From Acidianus manzaensis (lineage in GTDB: Archaea; Thermoproteota; Thermoprotei_A; Sulfolobales; Sulfolobaceae), in assembly GCF_002116695.1 (NCBI RefSeq), contig NZ_CP020477.1, forward strand, positions 2,601,001 through 2,665,000: a stretch of 64,000 nucleotides of DNA. Direction: 5' to 3'. Positions 1-8,682 of the stretch are shown piece after piece; the first letter of the stretch is position 1; every line of letters starts with the position of its first letter. Position numbers and translations under genes: made by a program. A model generated the notes under the pieces. It was not told the DNA's origin and did not search any database. It was given only the letters and a program-made list of their open reading frames with translations.

Positions 1-316
1 CTATACCTCTATTTACGACGTTAGAATAATCCAAAATATCATCTTCAAATTCAATTAAAGTTCCAGAAATTGTACTATCTTTATCTTCCAAAAACTGAAT
101 AATATAACCTTCATTTAATTTATTATATTTTACAATTTCTTCAACATTATCTGCGTTCTTAAGCTCTTTTGTAATATTAAATGGACTAATAACTATTACT
201 TTAACCTTCTTATTATTATAGTTAGAAATTTTTATAGTCTTGACCTTATATTTTACATGCTCCGTCCAACACCCCTTGTGAGAGATGGTTAATTTGACGT
301 TATATATACCATTCAT
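1..316 (-). CDS. Partial HTH-10 (bacterio-opsin activator type) transcription regulator, N-terminal part
   Basis: An open frame starts with ATG at 316 and runs leftward off the window with no stop for about 105 codons. The start MNGIYNVKLTISHKGCWTE matches the N-terminal ligand-sensing half of the Sulfolobales HTH-10/Bat-like regulators, which typically open with a 'V.L.I.HK.CWT' signature. The DNA-binding HTH would lie beyond the left edge. The gene follows the oxidase-DUF1177-M20 operon on the same strand but has its own TATA-like box, so it may be a local regulator. The family call rests on the N-terminal signature only. Confidence 0.72.
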   Translation of the reverse strand, partial: MNGIYNVKLTISHKGCWTEHVKYKVKTIKISNYNNKKVKVIVISPFNITKELKNADNVEEIVKYNKLNEGYIIQFLEDKDSTISGTLIEFEDDILDYSNVVNRGI

Positions 317-363
317 TCCAATATCAACTTAACTCATCATTTAATAAGATTTTTACCTAAAAA

Positions 364-381
364 AATTTAAAGTTTTTAAAG
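364..381 (-). promoter_or_regulatory. TATA-box region for the HTH-10 regulator
   Basis: On the minus strand the AT run CTTTAAAAACTTTAAATT lies about 50-65 bp upstream of the ATG at 316. It is the only strong TATA-like element between this gene and the 3' end of the M20 gene. The predicted leader would be about 25-40 nt. Inferred from composition and position only. Confidence 0.4.
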
Positions 382-437
382 TAATAGGGAAATTGAAGCA
401 AATTTTTTAATAAATGTTTAAAATAAGGATAAATAAT

Positions 438-1556
438 TTATGACATTTTCATTGAGTTAATTATACACTTATACACTTCAGCTACCTTCTGTATGTTTTT
501 AATATTGATTTTCTCATTAGGAACGTGAGCTTCCTCTCCTGGACCTATGTTTATTACTTCAGAATTGCAATATTTATTGAAAAACACACCATCAAATCTG
601 AGTTGTGAAATAATTTTTTCAGTTTTATTCAAAATCTTAATTGCACACTCTTCTCCAATTTTAGCCAATGTAGAATCTTGATAAAAACCAGGAACCAAAG
701 ACTTAATCTCCATAGTATATCTGACGTTCAATCTAGAAGCTATTTCTTTCACATTATCTTCTAATTCTTCTCTTACTTCTTCGCCAGGCAAAATACTTCT
801 ATAAAAACTAAATCCAAACTCTCCAGGTATAATTCCATCATTATTACTACTAGAGACAACATATCCACCAAGATTCAAAGACAAAGGAGGATTACCCTTC
901 CTTCTAACCTTTTCTCCATAAGTCCTATCTATTTCTAACGCTAATTTAGAAGCATTTATAAAAGCATTTTCTCCACCAATACTCGCATGCCCTTGCTTAC
1001 CGTGAACCTTGATTAACCCCCTTATTATTCCATAATGCCCTATGAATATATTAGGAAAACTAGGTTCACCTATAATTACGTATTTAGGCGAAACTTTATG
1101 AGTATCCACTAAATACTTAGTTCCTATTCCGCCACTCTCCTCATCCGGAACTAGAGAAATCTCCACTGGGACCTTAACATCTTTGAGAGCCAAATACATG
1201 CTAACTATTCCACCCTTCATGTCAGAAACGCCTCTCCCATAAGCAAAACCATCAATAATTTTCAGTTTATAAGGATCAGTAATCCACCCTTCACCAGGCG
1301 GAACTACATCGTAATGGCCGTTAAAGTGAATGCTCGCTTCTTTATCATTTTTAGCTAAAACTATACTTCTTTTATATCTTTCATTCACATCATAAATATA
1401 ATTCTTACGAACGTATTCATCATCAATTTCTATTATTTCTACGCTAAATCCAATTTCAGAAAATAAATCCTTAAGATATTTAGAAATCTCCAAGTAATTT
1501 TTACCAGGAGGATTAACAGTTTCAAACGAAACCAAATCTGAAAGAATCTTTATCAA
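438..1556 (-). CDS. M20-family zinc metallopeptidase / N-acyl-amino acid deacylase (ArgE/DapE type)
   Basis: This 372-residue protein has the M20 metal-site motifs in order: GHYDVVPPGEG (His81, Asp83), SDMKGG (Asp112), PDEESGG (Glu139-Glu140), GEPS (Glu164) and a late His near residue 348 in GEEAHVP. The family hydrolyses N-acyl or N-carbamoyl amino acids or small peptides with two zinc ions; the substrate cannot be told from sequence. The start is TTG at 1556, overlapping the TGA of the upstream DUF1177 gene, which implies translational coupling. It is the last gene of a three-gene operon with an FAD oxidase and a DUF1177 protein, pointing to amino-acid or amide breakdown. Length is normal for the family. 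Confidence 0.88.
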   Translation of the reverse strand: MIKILSDLVSFETVNPPGKNYLEISKYLKDLFSEIGFSVEIIEIDDEYVRKNYIYDVNERYKRSIVLAKNDKEASIHFNGHYDVVPPGEGWITDPYKLKIIDGFAYGRGVSDMKGGIVSMYLALKDVKVPVEISLVPDEESGGIGTKYLVDTHKVSPKYVIIGEPSFPNIFIGHYGIIRGLIKVHGKQGHASIGGENAFINASKLALEIDRTYGEKVRRKGNPPLSLNLGGYVVSSSNNDGIIPGEFGFSFYRSILPGEEVREELEDNVKEIASRLNVRYTMEIKSLVPGFYQDSTLAKIGEECAIKILNKTEKIISQLRFDGVFFNKYCNSEVINIGPGEEAHVPNEKINIKNIQKVAEVYKCIINSMKMS

Positions 1557-2437
1557 GTTGAACCACGCTTTACTCTAATTAAATTAGATTTTCCTAATTT
1601 TTCTTCGATCTCTTTTAATTCCTCTTCATTATATATTTTTCCTTCCTTTTCAACATATTTTAATATTTCTAAACAAAATCTTGAAGTATGTTCTAACATT
1701 TCCATATTAAGAACGCCAGTAACATAACCTGGAACAACTTGCTTCGATACAGTAGCCAAACCAATAACTGGAGAATCAGTATATAGCCAAGGTGAAATCA
1801 AAGTACTTATATGATATACGTTAAAATCTAAAGGTAACAAATCTCCAGTAGTTAAAGGCACCATGTAAACCTCGTGACCAGTAACTCTATTATAAATATC
1901 TATAACCTCATCTTCTAACTTCAATATATAACCATCTTTTATTACATGAGTAATAGCAAAATCATCATATTTAGCTAATCTATTCCCTTTAGTCGAATCA
2001 ATAGAGAGAATTAAATCTGCATTAGGATCAACCTCTTCTTTTAACGCATCATTAAAATCAATTAACGGAATCATAAAATTGAAAGGTTTATGAGGTATAA
2101 GCTTAGCATTAAGGGAAATATTAGTGACTACAGAAACATCAACATCAAAAGTTATTCCCTTATCCTTCAAGTTAATTAACTCTAAAATTAAAGCTAAAGA
2201 AACTATTGCTCCATCAGCATCTGACACCAAACCCTTACTATCCTTCATTTGAATAGCCCCTAATCTTCCTAAGATTTCAACTCTCTTCTTCCCTCCATTG
2301 CCATAATAAGCCTTCAAATACGTTACTTCACCAAAATTCTTCTCCTCATATTTAATCCCTTTGACTTTTTCTCTGATCTTGGATAAAGGATCCTTAGATT
2401 CCAGAATATCTATAGCTTCAAGTAAAGACTTTAACAT
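1553..2437 (-). CDS. DUF1177 family protein
   Basis: This 294-residue protein matches the DUF1177 pattern I know from bacterial amino-acid catabolic clusters: 'LGRLGAI', 'GLVSDADGAIVSLAL', 'PHKPFNFM', 'DPNADLILSIDSTKGNR', 'PLTTGDLLP' and 'VPGYVTGVLNMEM'. The biochemical role of DUF1177 is not established; the conserved acidic and His residues suggest a hydrolase or metal enzyme, which is inference. It is the middle gene of the operon, overlapping the upstream FAD oxidase by 7 bp and the downstream M20 peptidase by 4 bp. This tight packing suggests the three act on one substrate route. No signal peptide or membrane segment is visible. Confidence 0.82.
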   Translation of the reverse strand: MLKSLLEAIDILESKDPLSKIREKVKGIKYEEKNFGEVTYLKAYYGNGGKKRVEILGRLGAIQMKDSKGLVSDADGAIVSLALILELINLKDKGITFDVDVSVVTNISLNAKLIPHKPFNFMIPLIDFNDALKEEVDPNADLILSIDSTKGNRLAKYDDFAITHVIKDGYILKLEDEVIDIYNRVTGHEVYMVPLTTGDLLPLDFNVYHISTLISPWLYTDSPVIGLATVSKQVVPGYVTGVLNMEMLEHTSRFCLEILKYVEKEGKIYNEEELKEIEEKLGKSNLIRVKRGST

Positions 2438-3666
2438 CTTAACTTCCCAGGATTTAATATATTATGAGGATCAACAATATTTTTGTATTTTTTCATTAAT
2501 TCTAATCTAAATTCTTCATCTACTCTGTCATTTACTTCTATTGAATGAATCTCAAAAGGTATACCTTCCTTTACCATGATAGAATCTATTAAATCAAAAT
2601 TCTGCTTTTCAGACATAAATACAGTGTAGATAACAGTTTCCCCTCTCAAAGTCATCACATCCCCGTGAATTAGAACTTTATCCTTTAAGGCATTTTTAAC
2701 CTCACTTACAACCTTAGAAAAACTAGATAATGGCAAAAGCCTTACCTCGTAAAAATATTCCTTAAAATTAGTTAACTTACTCATTGTTACGTAAATTGCT
2801 GCAAAAGCCAATTCGTCAAGGAACTTTAAGTTAACTTCCTCTCCTAAGCTTAAAGTACTAGCAACCATTACATTCCACCTTCCAATCTTATCAACTCTAT
2901 TTTTACCTACTAAAGAAAAAGCATTTGAATCTTCTATAGTAATCCTCCTAACTTTATCTCTAATTTGACTAAGATTCTTTAATATTTTTACAACTTCATC
3001 CAATTCGTTAACTGCAATTAACTGATCCTTCCAATCTTCGTAATCTATCGTTGCAACCTCAGCCTCAGTTATAATTCCAGTAGTCCCGGCAGCTTGCGCA
3101 ACAGCTAACGTATCCTTTCCTTCTAATGTATATTCTTGGAAAGGTCCTACTATTTTTATACTTTTAATCCCATTTCCATCAAAATGATAACCGTATTGAA
3201 AAGACCCAATTCCTACGTCTCCTCCAGCTATATATCCCCCCATTATAGAAATATAAAAACTACTAGGATAAACTCTAAGCTCCTTTCCTCTTTTACGTAA
3301 GTACTCTAAAGCATTCTTAACTCTTACACTAGAAGAAAGTTTAATCCAATTATCTTCAAATTCCATTTTTTCCTTCATTTTAATATCAAAAATTATTGAT
3401 TCCTTTATAGGCAAAACTTGACCAATAGTCGAAGTTCCTGCTCCCCTAGCTACTACTGGAATTCTATAGTAATCGCAAATATTCAGTGCATTTTTAATTT
3501 CCTCTTCGTCCTCTAAGTAAAGTACTCCTAGAGCTCTTTTACCCATCTTTGAAAGAATAGGAGAAACTAAATAAGGAGATTTTGAATATTCTGTTACAAT
3601 TTTATCATCAGTTGTAAAAGCAGTTCCAAATTCCCTCTCAAGCTTTTTCAATAAAACTTCTTCCAT
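2431..3666 (-). CDS. FAD-binding oxidoreductase (GlcD / D-lactate dehydrogenase-like)
   Basis: This 411-residue protein has the FAD_binding_4 (PCMH-type) core: 'IPVVARGAGTSTIG' near residues 72-85 for the FAD pyrophosphate, 'MGGYIAGGDVGIGSFQYG' around residue 140, 'AQAAGTTGIITEAEVAT', and a C-terminal 'VDPHNILNPGKL' signature typical of GlcD-like oxidases. The family oxidises 2-hydroxy acids or related compounds and passes electrons to quinone or another carrier. It is first in the operon with DUF1177 and the M20 peptidase. The ATG at 3666 lies about 25 bp after an AT-rich box, so translation may be nearly leaderless. The substrate is unknown. Confidence 0.85.
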   Translation of the reverse strand: MEEVLLKKLEREFGTAFTTDDKIVTEYSKSPYLVSPILSKMGKRALGVLYLEDEEEIKNALNICDYYRIPVVARGAGTSTIGQVLPIKESIIFDIKMKEKMEFEDNWIKLSSSVRVKNALEYLRKRGKELRVYPSSFYISIMGGYIAGGDVGIGSFQYGYHFDGNGIKSIKIVGPFQEYTLEGKDTLAVAQAAGTTGIITEAEVATIDYEDWKDQLIAVNELDEVVKILKNLSQIRDKVRRITIEDSNAFSLVGKNRVDKIGRWNVMVASTLSLGEEVNLKFLDELAFAAIYVTMSKLTNFKEYFYEVRLLPLSSFSKVVSEVKNALKDKVLIHGDVMTLRGETVIYTVFMSEKQNFDLIDSIMVKEGIPFEIHSIEVNDRVDEEFRLELMKKYKNIVDPHNILNPGKLRC

Positions 3667-4165
3667 ATAAAAATGTTAAAAATAAAACATAAAAAGGATA
3701 CCCTTTAACTAAGTTAAATATTTTAAGCGCATCATTAAGGACTAAAAATCAAAAAACATTGTTCAGTCTTACATTTCTCTTATATATAAATCGAAATTTT
3801 ATTAAAGAATCCTAAAATTAATAATTTATTGCAAATTCTTTTATATAAATATTGACAGAAAAATGCATAATATCACCAATTATATAAATTTTACATATGT
3901 CAATTCTCTAAGCTAAGATTAACATAGATTTAAGTTTATAAAAACCTTAATAGCTTCTAAAACATTATGTCTATATAACATCATGAAAAATGATGAAATA
4001 AGAAAAGAAGCATAAGACTGAAAATAAGGAAGTAAGAGGAAATTAAGTCTTCGTTTTGTACTTTATAAGCTTTTTCTTTAACAAAGTTACACGATTTATT
4101 GATAAATTTTCCAATAATCTAACCTTGTATAAACATATTAGTTACTATTATTATTAGAATAATCT
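3667..4165. promoter_or_regulatory. Divergent intergenic region between the oxidase operon and the APC permease
   Basis: This 499-bp AT-rich region separates two divergent transcription units. It contains a perfect 15-bp palindrome (TTTAACTAAGTTAAA, 3704-3718) about 40-50 bp upstream of the oxidase start, a TATA-like TTGTATAAAC at 4125-4134 suited to the permease at 4166, and another strong TATA box TTTATAAAAA near 3936 with no clear gene after it apart from a 10-codon ORF. No other gene is visible. Confidence 0.5.
3704..3718. promoter_or_regulatory. Perfect 15-bp palindrome, possible operator
   Basis: TTTAACTAAGTTAAA is symmetrical about the central A at 3711. It lies just upstream of the likely TATA region of the minus-strand oxidase operon. 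The position fits a regulator binding site, possibly for the HTH-10 protein or an Lrp-like factor. In AT-rich DNA a palindrome of this size can also arise by chance. Confidence 0.35.
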
Positions 4166-5569
4166 ATGGATGAAAAAAGAAACGAAATAAGAAGAGGGGT
4201 TTTAGGAACATGGTTAGTTGCGAGCTATGGAATAGCAGCCAACGCGCCAATAGCAGTAGCTACATTATATTTTGTTGGAATAGCAGGCCTAGCAGGTGGA
4301 GCGTTACCACTCATTACACTCTTGTCATATATAATTTATGCAACAACTTTAGTAATAATTTATGAATGGAGCAAAGACATTGCTTCAGCTTATAGTTTTG
4401 TAGCAATTGTGAAAAAAGGATTAGGAAGCAGTTTAGCTTCATTTACCGTAGGATACGGTTACCTCTATCAATATTTAGTCTCAGGTGCAGCTGGATTCGG
4501 TATATTAGGAATTGCTTCGTTCTTATACTTAATTAATCCTTCAATTCAATCTACGATGCCTTGGCTTTGGGCAGTAATAGTAACAATTATCACTATAGAA
4601 GTAACCTTGCTTATGTGGTTTGGAGTAAAACCTGGAGGAATGCTCAATTTAATAGTAGGATTAGTATCCATAGGATTCCTTATCATAACTTCATTAATAC
4701 TAATAGGATTAGCAGGAAGTAACAATACATTATCAGTATTTACACCTCAACCGATAGGCAATAACTGGATTTTAGTATTAACTGCGATGATATTTGGAAT
4801 AACCACATTTGGAGGAGCAACAACGCCAATAGGCGTAGCAGAAGAAGCTAAAATACCTAAGAAAACATTACCTAAAGCATTACTTTTAGGATTTGCAGTA
4901 TTAGGGATAGGATTATTATTAAACGCTTATGCTCAAACGGTAATATACGGACCATCAAACATGTTCAATTACGCTACACTTTCAGATCCAATGATAATAA
5001 TCTATAGCAAATACTTCAATCCTGTCATAGTAATACTCCTTATAATATTAGTAGCATTTATGTTCAATTCCTCAACATTAGCATTTGCAACCAGCGGAAG
5101 CAGAATGGTATACGGAATGGCCAGAGACAATGTATTATATCCCAGCATATTCTCCAAAGTAAATAAGCACGGAGTCCCAGGAAATGCAATAATATTAACT
5201 GGGGCAATAATCGGAGCATTAAGCCTAATAAGTGGATACATACTTGGACCATTAGAAGCAAGCATATTCTTAATAACATTTGGTTCATTCTACGTAGCCT
5301 TTGGACATTTATTTGCAGCAATAGGCTTAGTAAGATATAAAGTGAAAATAAAAATGGCTAACCTAGTTAAACATATTATAATTCCCGTAATATCCGCAAT
5401 CGCTTATATTATGGTTATTTATTTTGGAACTTACCCAGCTCCTGCATTTCCCTTAAATATTGCAGTATTTTTAGCCTGGGGAGTGTTAGGATTACATGCA
5501 GTAGGATATTATATATTGAAAACAAGAAAACCAGAAATCATGAAAAAATTCGGTGATTTTAGCATATAA
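4166..5569 (+). CDS. APC-superfamily amino acid permease
   Basis: This 467-residue integral membrane protein has about 12 hydrophobic helices. The N-terminal 'LGTWLVASYGIAANAPIAVATLYF' and the 'FGITTFGGATTPIGVAEEAKIPKKTLPKALLLG' block are the APC signature (the EE(A/T)K-P-K-LPKA cytoplasmic loop). It likely imports amino acids or related amines by proton or ion coupling. The ATG at 4166 is chosen because a TATA box lies 30-40 bp upstream and the first helix starts soon after. It is divergent from the oxidase/DUF1177/M20 operon, so it may feed that pathway. Substrate unknown. Confidence 0.9.
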   Translation: MDEKRNEIRRGVLGTWLVASYGIAANAPIAVATLYFVGIAGLAGGALPLITLLSYIIYATTLVIIYEWSKDIASAYSFVAIVKKGLGSSLASFTVGYGYLYQYLVSGAAGFGILGIASFLYLINPSIQSTMPWLWAVIVTIITIEVTLLMWFGVKPGGMLNLIVGLVSIGFLIITSLILIGLAGSNNTLSVFTPQPIGNNWILVLTAMIFGITTFGGATTPIGVAEEAKIPKKTLPKALLLGFAVLGIGLLLNAYAQTVIYGPSNMFNYATLSDPMIIIYSKYFNPVIVILLIILVAFMFNSSTLAFATSGSRMVYGMARDNVLYPSIFSKVNKHGVPGNAIILTGAIIGALSLISGYILGPLEASIFLITFGSFYVAFGHLFAAIGLVRYKVKIKMANLVKHIIIPVISAIAYIMVIYFGTYPAPAFPLNIAVFLAWGVLGLHAVGYYILKTRKPEIMKKFGDFSI

Positions 5570-6194
5570 AAATGACTTCATTATTTTGAACTTTTTAGCA
5601 TAAAAGATAAGGTAAAATATGTTGAATAAGTATATAACATAAAAAGTACTTCAAAAATAATGCTTCAGATAACATAAATTCAGGATGAGATAATTAGTTT
5701 ACCTTAAAGTTTTTAACTACTTTTTCTAAAATACTATCATGATAAAGAATATAGCAATTAAGAAGTTCAGAGGTTTGGAATTTGAAGGCGAATTGAAAAA
5801 GTTTAACTTCATAATTGGGAAGAACGGATCAGGTAAGACAAGTTTCCTGGAATCAATTTTCTTATCAACACTCTTCCTTTCTGACGTTAGTCCTGTTGAT
5901 CTATCTTCGTTAGTTAATTATTCTTTGGGCAGTAGAGGTAGTATATTACCGTCCTATTCTCGTTTAACTTCTTCTGAAGTCGATATTGATGATCAAAAAG
6001 TCTATTTTTATAAAGAAAGTGAATATACTATTTCTGTAAAGGTTAATGAAAATGAAGTAGCTAAAATAAATCTTACATTTTTACCATCACTTCAATCTTC
6101 TGTACCAGTTATTCAAGTAGAGAAAACTACTTCCAATTCAGTAAAAAAGATTGGTAATTCAGTTTATCTGTCAACATACTTTGATAAACAAGAA

Positions 6195-7640
6195 GACAAA
6201 CCTCGCCTTTTTAAGGCGGGGTAAAAAAGGTTTTTAAACCAAAAAAATCCCCTCTTTTCTTAATGGGTAACTCTACTGGTCAACTTAGGACGGATGAGGG
6301 GCAGGAGCCGACACTCACTCCTGCAATACCAGTAGAAGTACCCAACATAAAAACAAACGTTATCAGGCTTTTAGTAAACGGTTTTCAAAACAGAAAACTA
6401 CACAAACTAGCTAACACTTCAGCAAAACTATGGAACGAACTAACTTACGAAAGAAGACAACAATACTTCAAAGAAAAGAAAGTAAACTTCAAAGAAACAT
6501 ACAAGAAATACTACGAAAAATACAAGATCATTCTGAAAGTCAATTCACAAGCAATCATTCAGAAAAACAATGAAGCATGGTCATCCTTCTTTTCGTTGTT
6601 AAAACAAGGTGAAAAAGCAACACCACCAGGCTATTGGAAGAAGAACGGAAAAAGAAAAGAGATACTAATAATTAGACAAGACAGATACGAAGTGAAGGAC
6701 AACAACATTATTTTGAAAGATTTTGGCTTAGAAATTGAATTCGCTGGAAAGCTAAGATGGAGTGGCAAACAAGGAAGATTAGAGATAATTTACGACGAAC
6801 TGAAAAACACGTGGTACGCAAATATACCAGTAGAAGTTGGCGTTTATTTAGCAAGAACTGGCAAACCATCAAAGTACATTGTAAAAGGAAAGAGAGATAA
6901 AATAATCATAGCAACGCCTAAAAGTAACAAGAAGGCATCAATTGACCTCGGAATTAACATGTTAGCTAGTGTTGTAGTTGATGATGGTACTTGGTTATTG
7001 TATCGCGGTACTAGAGCAAAAGAGGATTACTTCTATTTTCAAAAGAAGATTGCTGAAGTGCAATCACTGGCAGATAAAACTAAGAATATTGGTGAGGCTG
7101 AAGCTTATGAAGAATTGACAAGAGAAAAGAGAAGGTTATTTAAGAAACTTTACTCTCGTTTATTACACTTATACAGAACATTAGCATCTCATTTAGCTAG
7201 GACATTATACGAACTCGGTGTTTCAGAAGTGTATGTTGGCTATCCTTACGATATTGCTCAAGATAAGGGGAATAAGTTTACGGTAAACATGTGGAGTTAT
7301 GGTAAACTAATAGATATTCTTTCTCAAAAGCTTATTGAGTATGGTATGAGAGTGTATAAAGTGATTGAGTATAATACTTCGCGTTACTGTGCTTATCATG
7401 GTGTAGAGGTTGTGAGGAAGCCGAGAGGTACAATAACGTGTAGTTTAGGTCATAAGCTTCATTCTGATCTAAATGGAGCTTTAAATATTATGAAGAGGGT
7501 GGTGAAAGGGATTCCAGTAAAGATTAAGAGACCGCTTTCGTTTTACGTATTCCATAATGGAGTAGCTCCTATAAAGGGGAGTAACGCTTTAGACCCTAGC
7601 GGAATCCTCGCCTTTAGGGCGTGGAGTGGGTCAAAGACTT
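6195..7640 (+). mobile_element. Solo TnpB (IS1341-type, IS200/IS605 superfamily) element
   Basis: The element has TnpB only, with no TnpA. Its left end carries a GC-rich hairpin at 6201-6221 (CCTCGCC...GGCGGGG) and its right end a near-identical hairpin at 7606-7624 (CCTCGCC...GGGCGTGG), just before the site where the host ATPase reading frame resumes. These end hairpins are typical of IS200/IS605 elements, in which the right end also forms the 3' part of the guide (omega) RNA. Exact ends need an empty-site comparison. No target duplication is expected for this group. Confidence 0.75.
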
Positions 7641-7660
7641 TCTGTAGAGGGAAATACTGA
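6263..7660 (+). CDS. tnpB: TnpB-family RNA-guided nuclease homologue with atypical RuvC-II site
   Basis: This 465-residue protein has an N-terminal helical domain, then RuvC-I 'ASIDLGINML' (Asp227), a RuvC-II strand 'EVYVGYPYDIAQ' and a C-terminal Zn-ribbon-like pair 'CAYHG...CSLGHKL' followed by RuvC-III 'HSDLNGALNIM' (Asp402). In typical TnpB the RuvC-II strand reads like 'VVVEDL'; here the catalytic Glu position is Gly (about residue 326). The Zn pair also uses His in place of two Cys. The nuclease may be inactive or use a displaced acidic residue. The start at 6263 gives about 30 extra N-terminal residues overlapping the left-end region. Codon use shifts from A/C-rich in the first half to G/T-rich in the second. 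Confidence 0.85.
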   Translation: MGNSTGQLRTDEGQEPTLTPAIPVEVPNIKTNVIRLLVNGFQNRKLHKLANTSAKLWNELTYERRQQYFKEKKVNFKETYKKYYEKYKIILKVNSQAIIQKNNEAWSSFFSLLKQGEKATPPGYWKKNGKRKEILIIRQDRYEVKDNNIILKDFGLEIEFAGKLRWSGKQGRLEIIYDELKNTWYANIPVEVGVYLARTGKPSKYIVKGKRDKIIIATPKSNKKASIDLGINMLASVVVDDGTWLLYRGTRAKEDYFYFQKKIAEVQSLADKTKNIGEAEAYEELTREKRRLFKKLYSRLLHLYRTLASHLARTLYELGVSEVYVGYPYDIAQDKGNKFTVNMWSYGKLIDILSQKLIEYGMRVYKVIEYNTSRYCAYHGVEVVRKPRGTITCSLGHKLHSDLNGALNIMKRVVKGIPVKIKRPLSFYVFHNGVAPIKGSNALDPSGILAFRAWSGSKTFCRGKY

Positions 7661-8287
7661 TAAAGAATTTATAGTTAACTTATATGACAAAAAACCAAAA
7701 GAAGAATTAAGAGAAAAGATTGAGTATTAGGAGGTAAAAGAAACGCGCTTTCCCGTATAGAAAAATATATTTGTGGTGAAGAGAAACCACCAAACGAAAA
7801 TATTAATTTATGTTTTATGATTGATGGGGATGAAGAAGGTTATGAACAGATTTATAATCAGTTGAAAGGGAGATGTAAAGAACTTAATTCAGAATTACGT
7901 CCGCCGTTTATTAAATTTTTACAACAGAATTATTCCATTACTGTAATAATAGTAGGTAAGAAAGATGAAAACTATAAGAGATGTTTAGAAAGTATGCTAA
8001 ACTAACTTATTCAGAAACCAGAAAAAATTGAAATAGAAATTAATAATATAATTAATTTATTTCTAAATAGAAAAGTAAATCTTAACCTTTGTGACGAAGA
8101 GAAAATCAAGTTTTATTTAAGCATATTTTTGATGTCCAATGATCCTTCAAGCATATACCTTGATAAAAACTTCATTAGGGAATTTTTTAACATTACTGGG
8201 GGTTAAGGGGGCGGAAGTCCCCATCAGAAGTTGGGATGGATAGCTCCCTTATAGAAAAAGTTTTTATTTATAGTTATTAAAAATTTT

Positions 8288-8682
8288 ATGAACTATGCGT
8301 TACAAACTCTAGGAGATTCACATTCAGTCTACTCACTCTACTATAAATATAAGTAGTAAAACATGGAAAAACATTTGACAACGATAAAACAATAGACTTC
8401 CCAAAGAAACTAACATACGAAATTAGCGAAACGTTTGAGGTCGATGTTATTGAAATTGATGTAGATAAAGACCACTTCCATAGGGTATTCAAAGCAAAAC
8501 CAACACTAAACATACCAAGATACATAAACACAATAAAAACAATAACATCAAGAGAAATACAGAAAAACTTCCCAGAAGTAAAACTCTGGAAAGTACACTT
8601 ATGGGCTCCCTCATACTTCCTAGCTGGACAAGTAACACTAGAGGCGCTAAAACAATATGTTGAAAACCAAGGAAAAGAATAA
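8288..8682 (+). pseudogene. tnpA: TnpA Y1 (HUH) transposase, frameshifted
   Basis: Reading across frame changes gives 'MNYALQTLGDSHSVYSLYY', 'YEISETFEVDVIEIDVDKDHFHRVFKAKP', 'LNIPRYINTIKTITSREIQKNFPEVKLWKVHLWAPSYFLAGQVTLEALKQYVENQGKE' spread along the region. The HUH metal motif (HFH) and the catalytic Tyr of 'QYVENQ' are both visible. At least one frameshift lies near 8345, and the normal 'AST' before 'GQVT' is missing. The family cuts and joins single-stranded DNA at the element ends. It overlaps the following tnpB by 26 bp. Confidence 0.78.

Larger units (their letters stand above)
5739..8206 (+). pseudogene. AAA ATPase with C-terminal Toprim/DUF-like domain, interrupted by a TnpB element and frameshifted
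   Basis: The first 150 or so codons (5739 to about 6200) encode an ABC/RecF-like ATPase start, 'MIKNIAIKKFRGLEFEGELK', with Walker A GKNGSGKT near residues 28-35. The frame is then split by the solo TnpB element. After the element I can read '...DKEFIVNLYDKKPKEELREK', then, with frame changes, 'RNALSRIEKYICG...FMIDGDEEGYEQIY' (7740-8005) and 'LIQKPEKIEIEINNIINLF...' ending at TAA near 8206. The missing centre suggests an internal deletion as well. 'FMIDGDEEGY' recalls the Toprim-like or DUF3226/4435 C-terminal half of ATPase-nuclease proteins. The TATA box at 5704-5713 predicts leaderless transcription at the ATG. Confidence 0.75.

Noticed and set aside
3983..4015. Ten-codon ORF (MKNDEIRKEA) resembling the permease start (MDEKRNEIRRG)
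   Set aside because: Too short; similarity is only in a Lys/Glu-rich stretch and could be chance.
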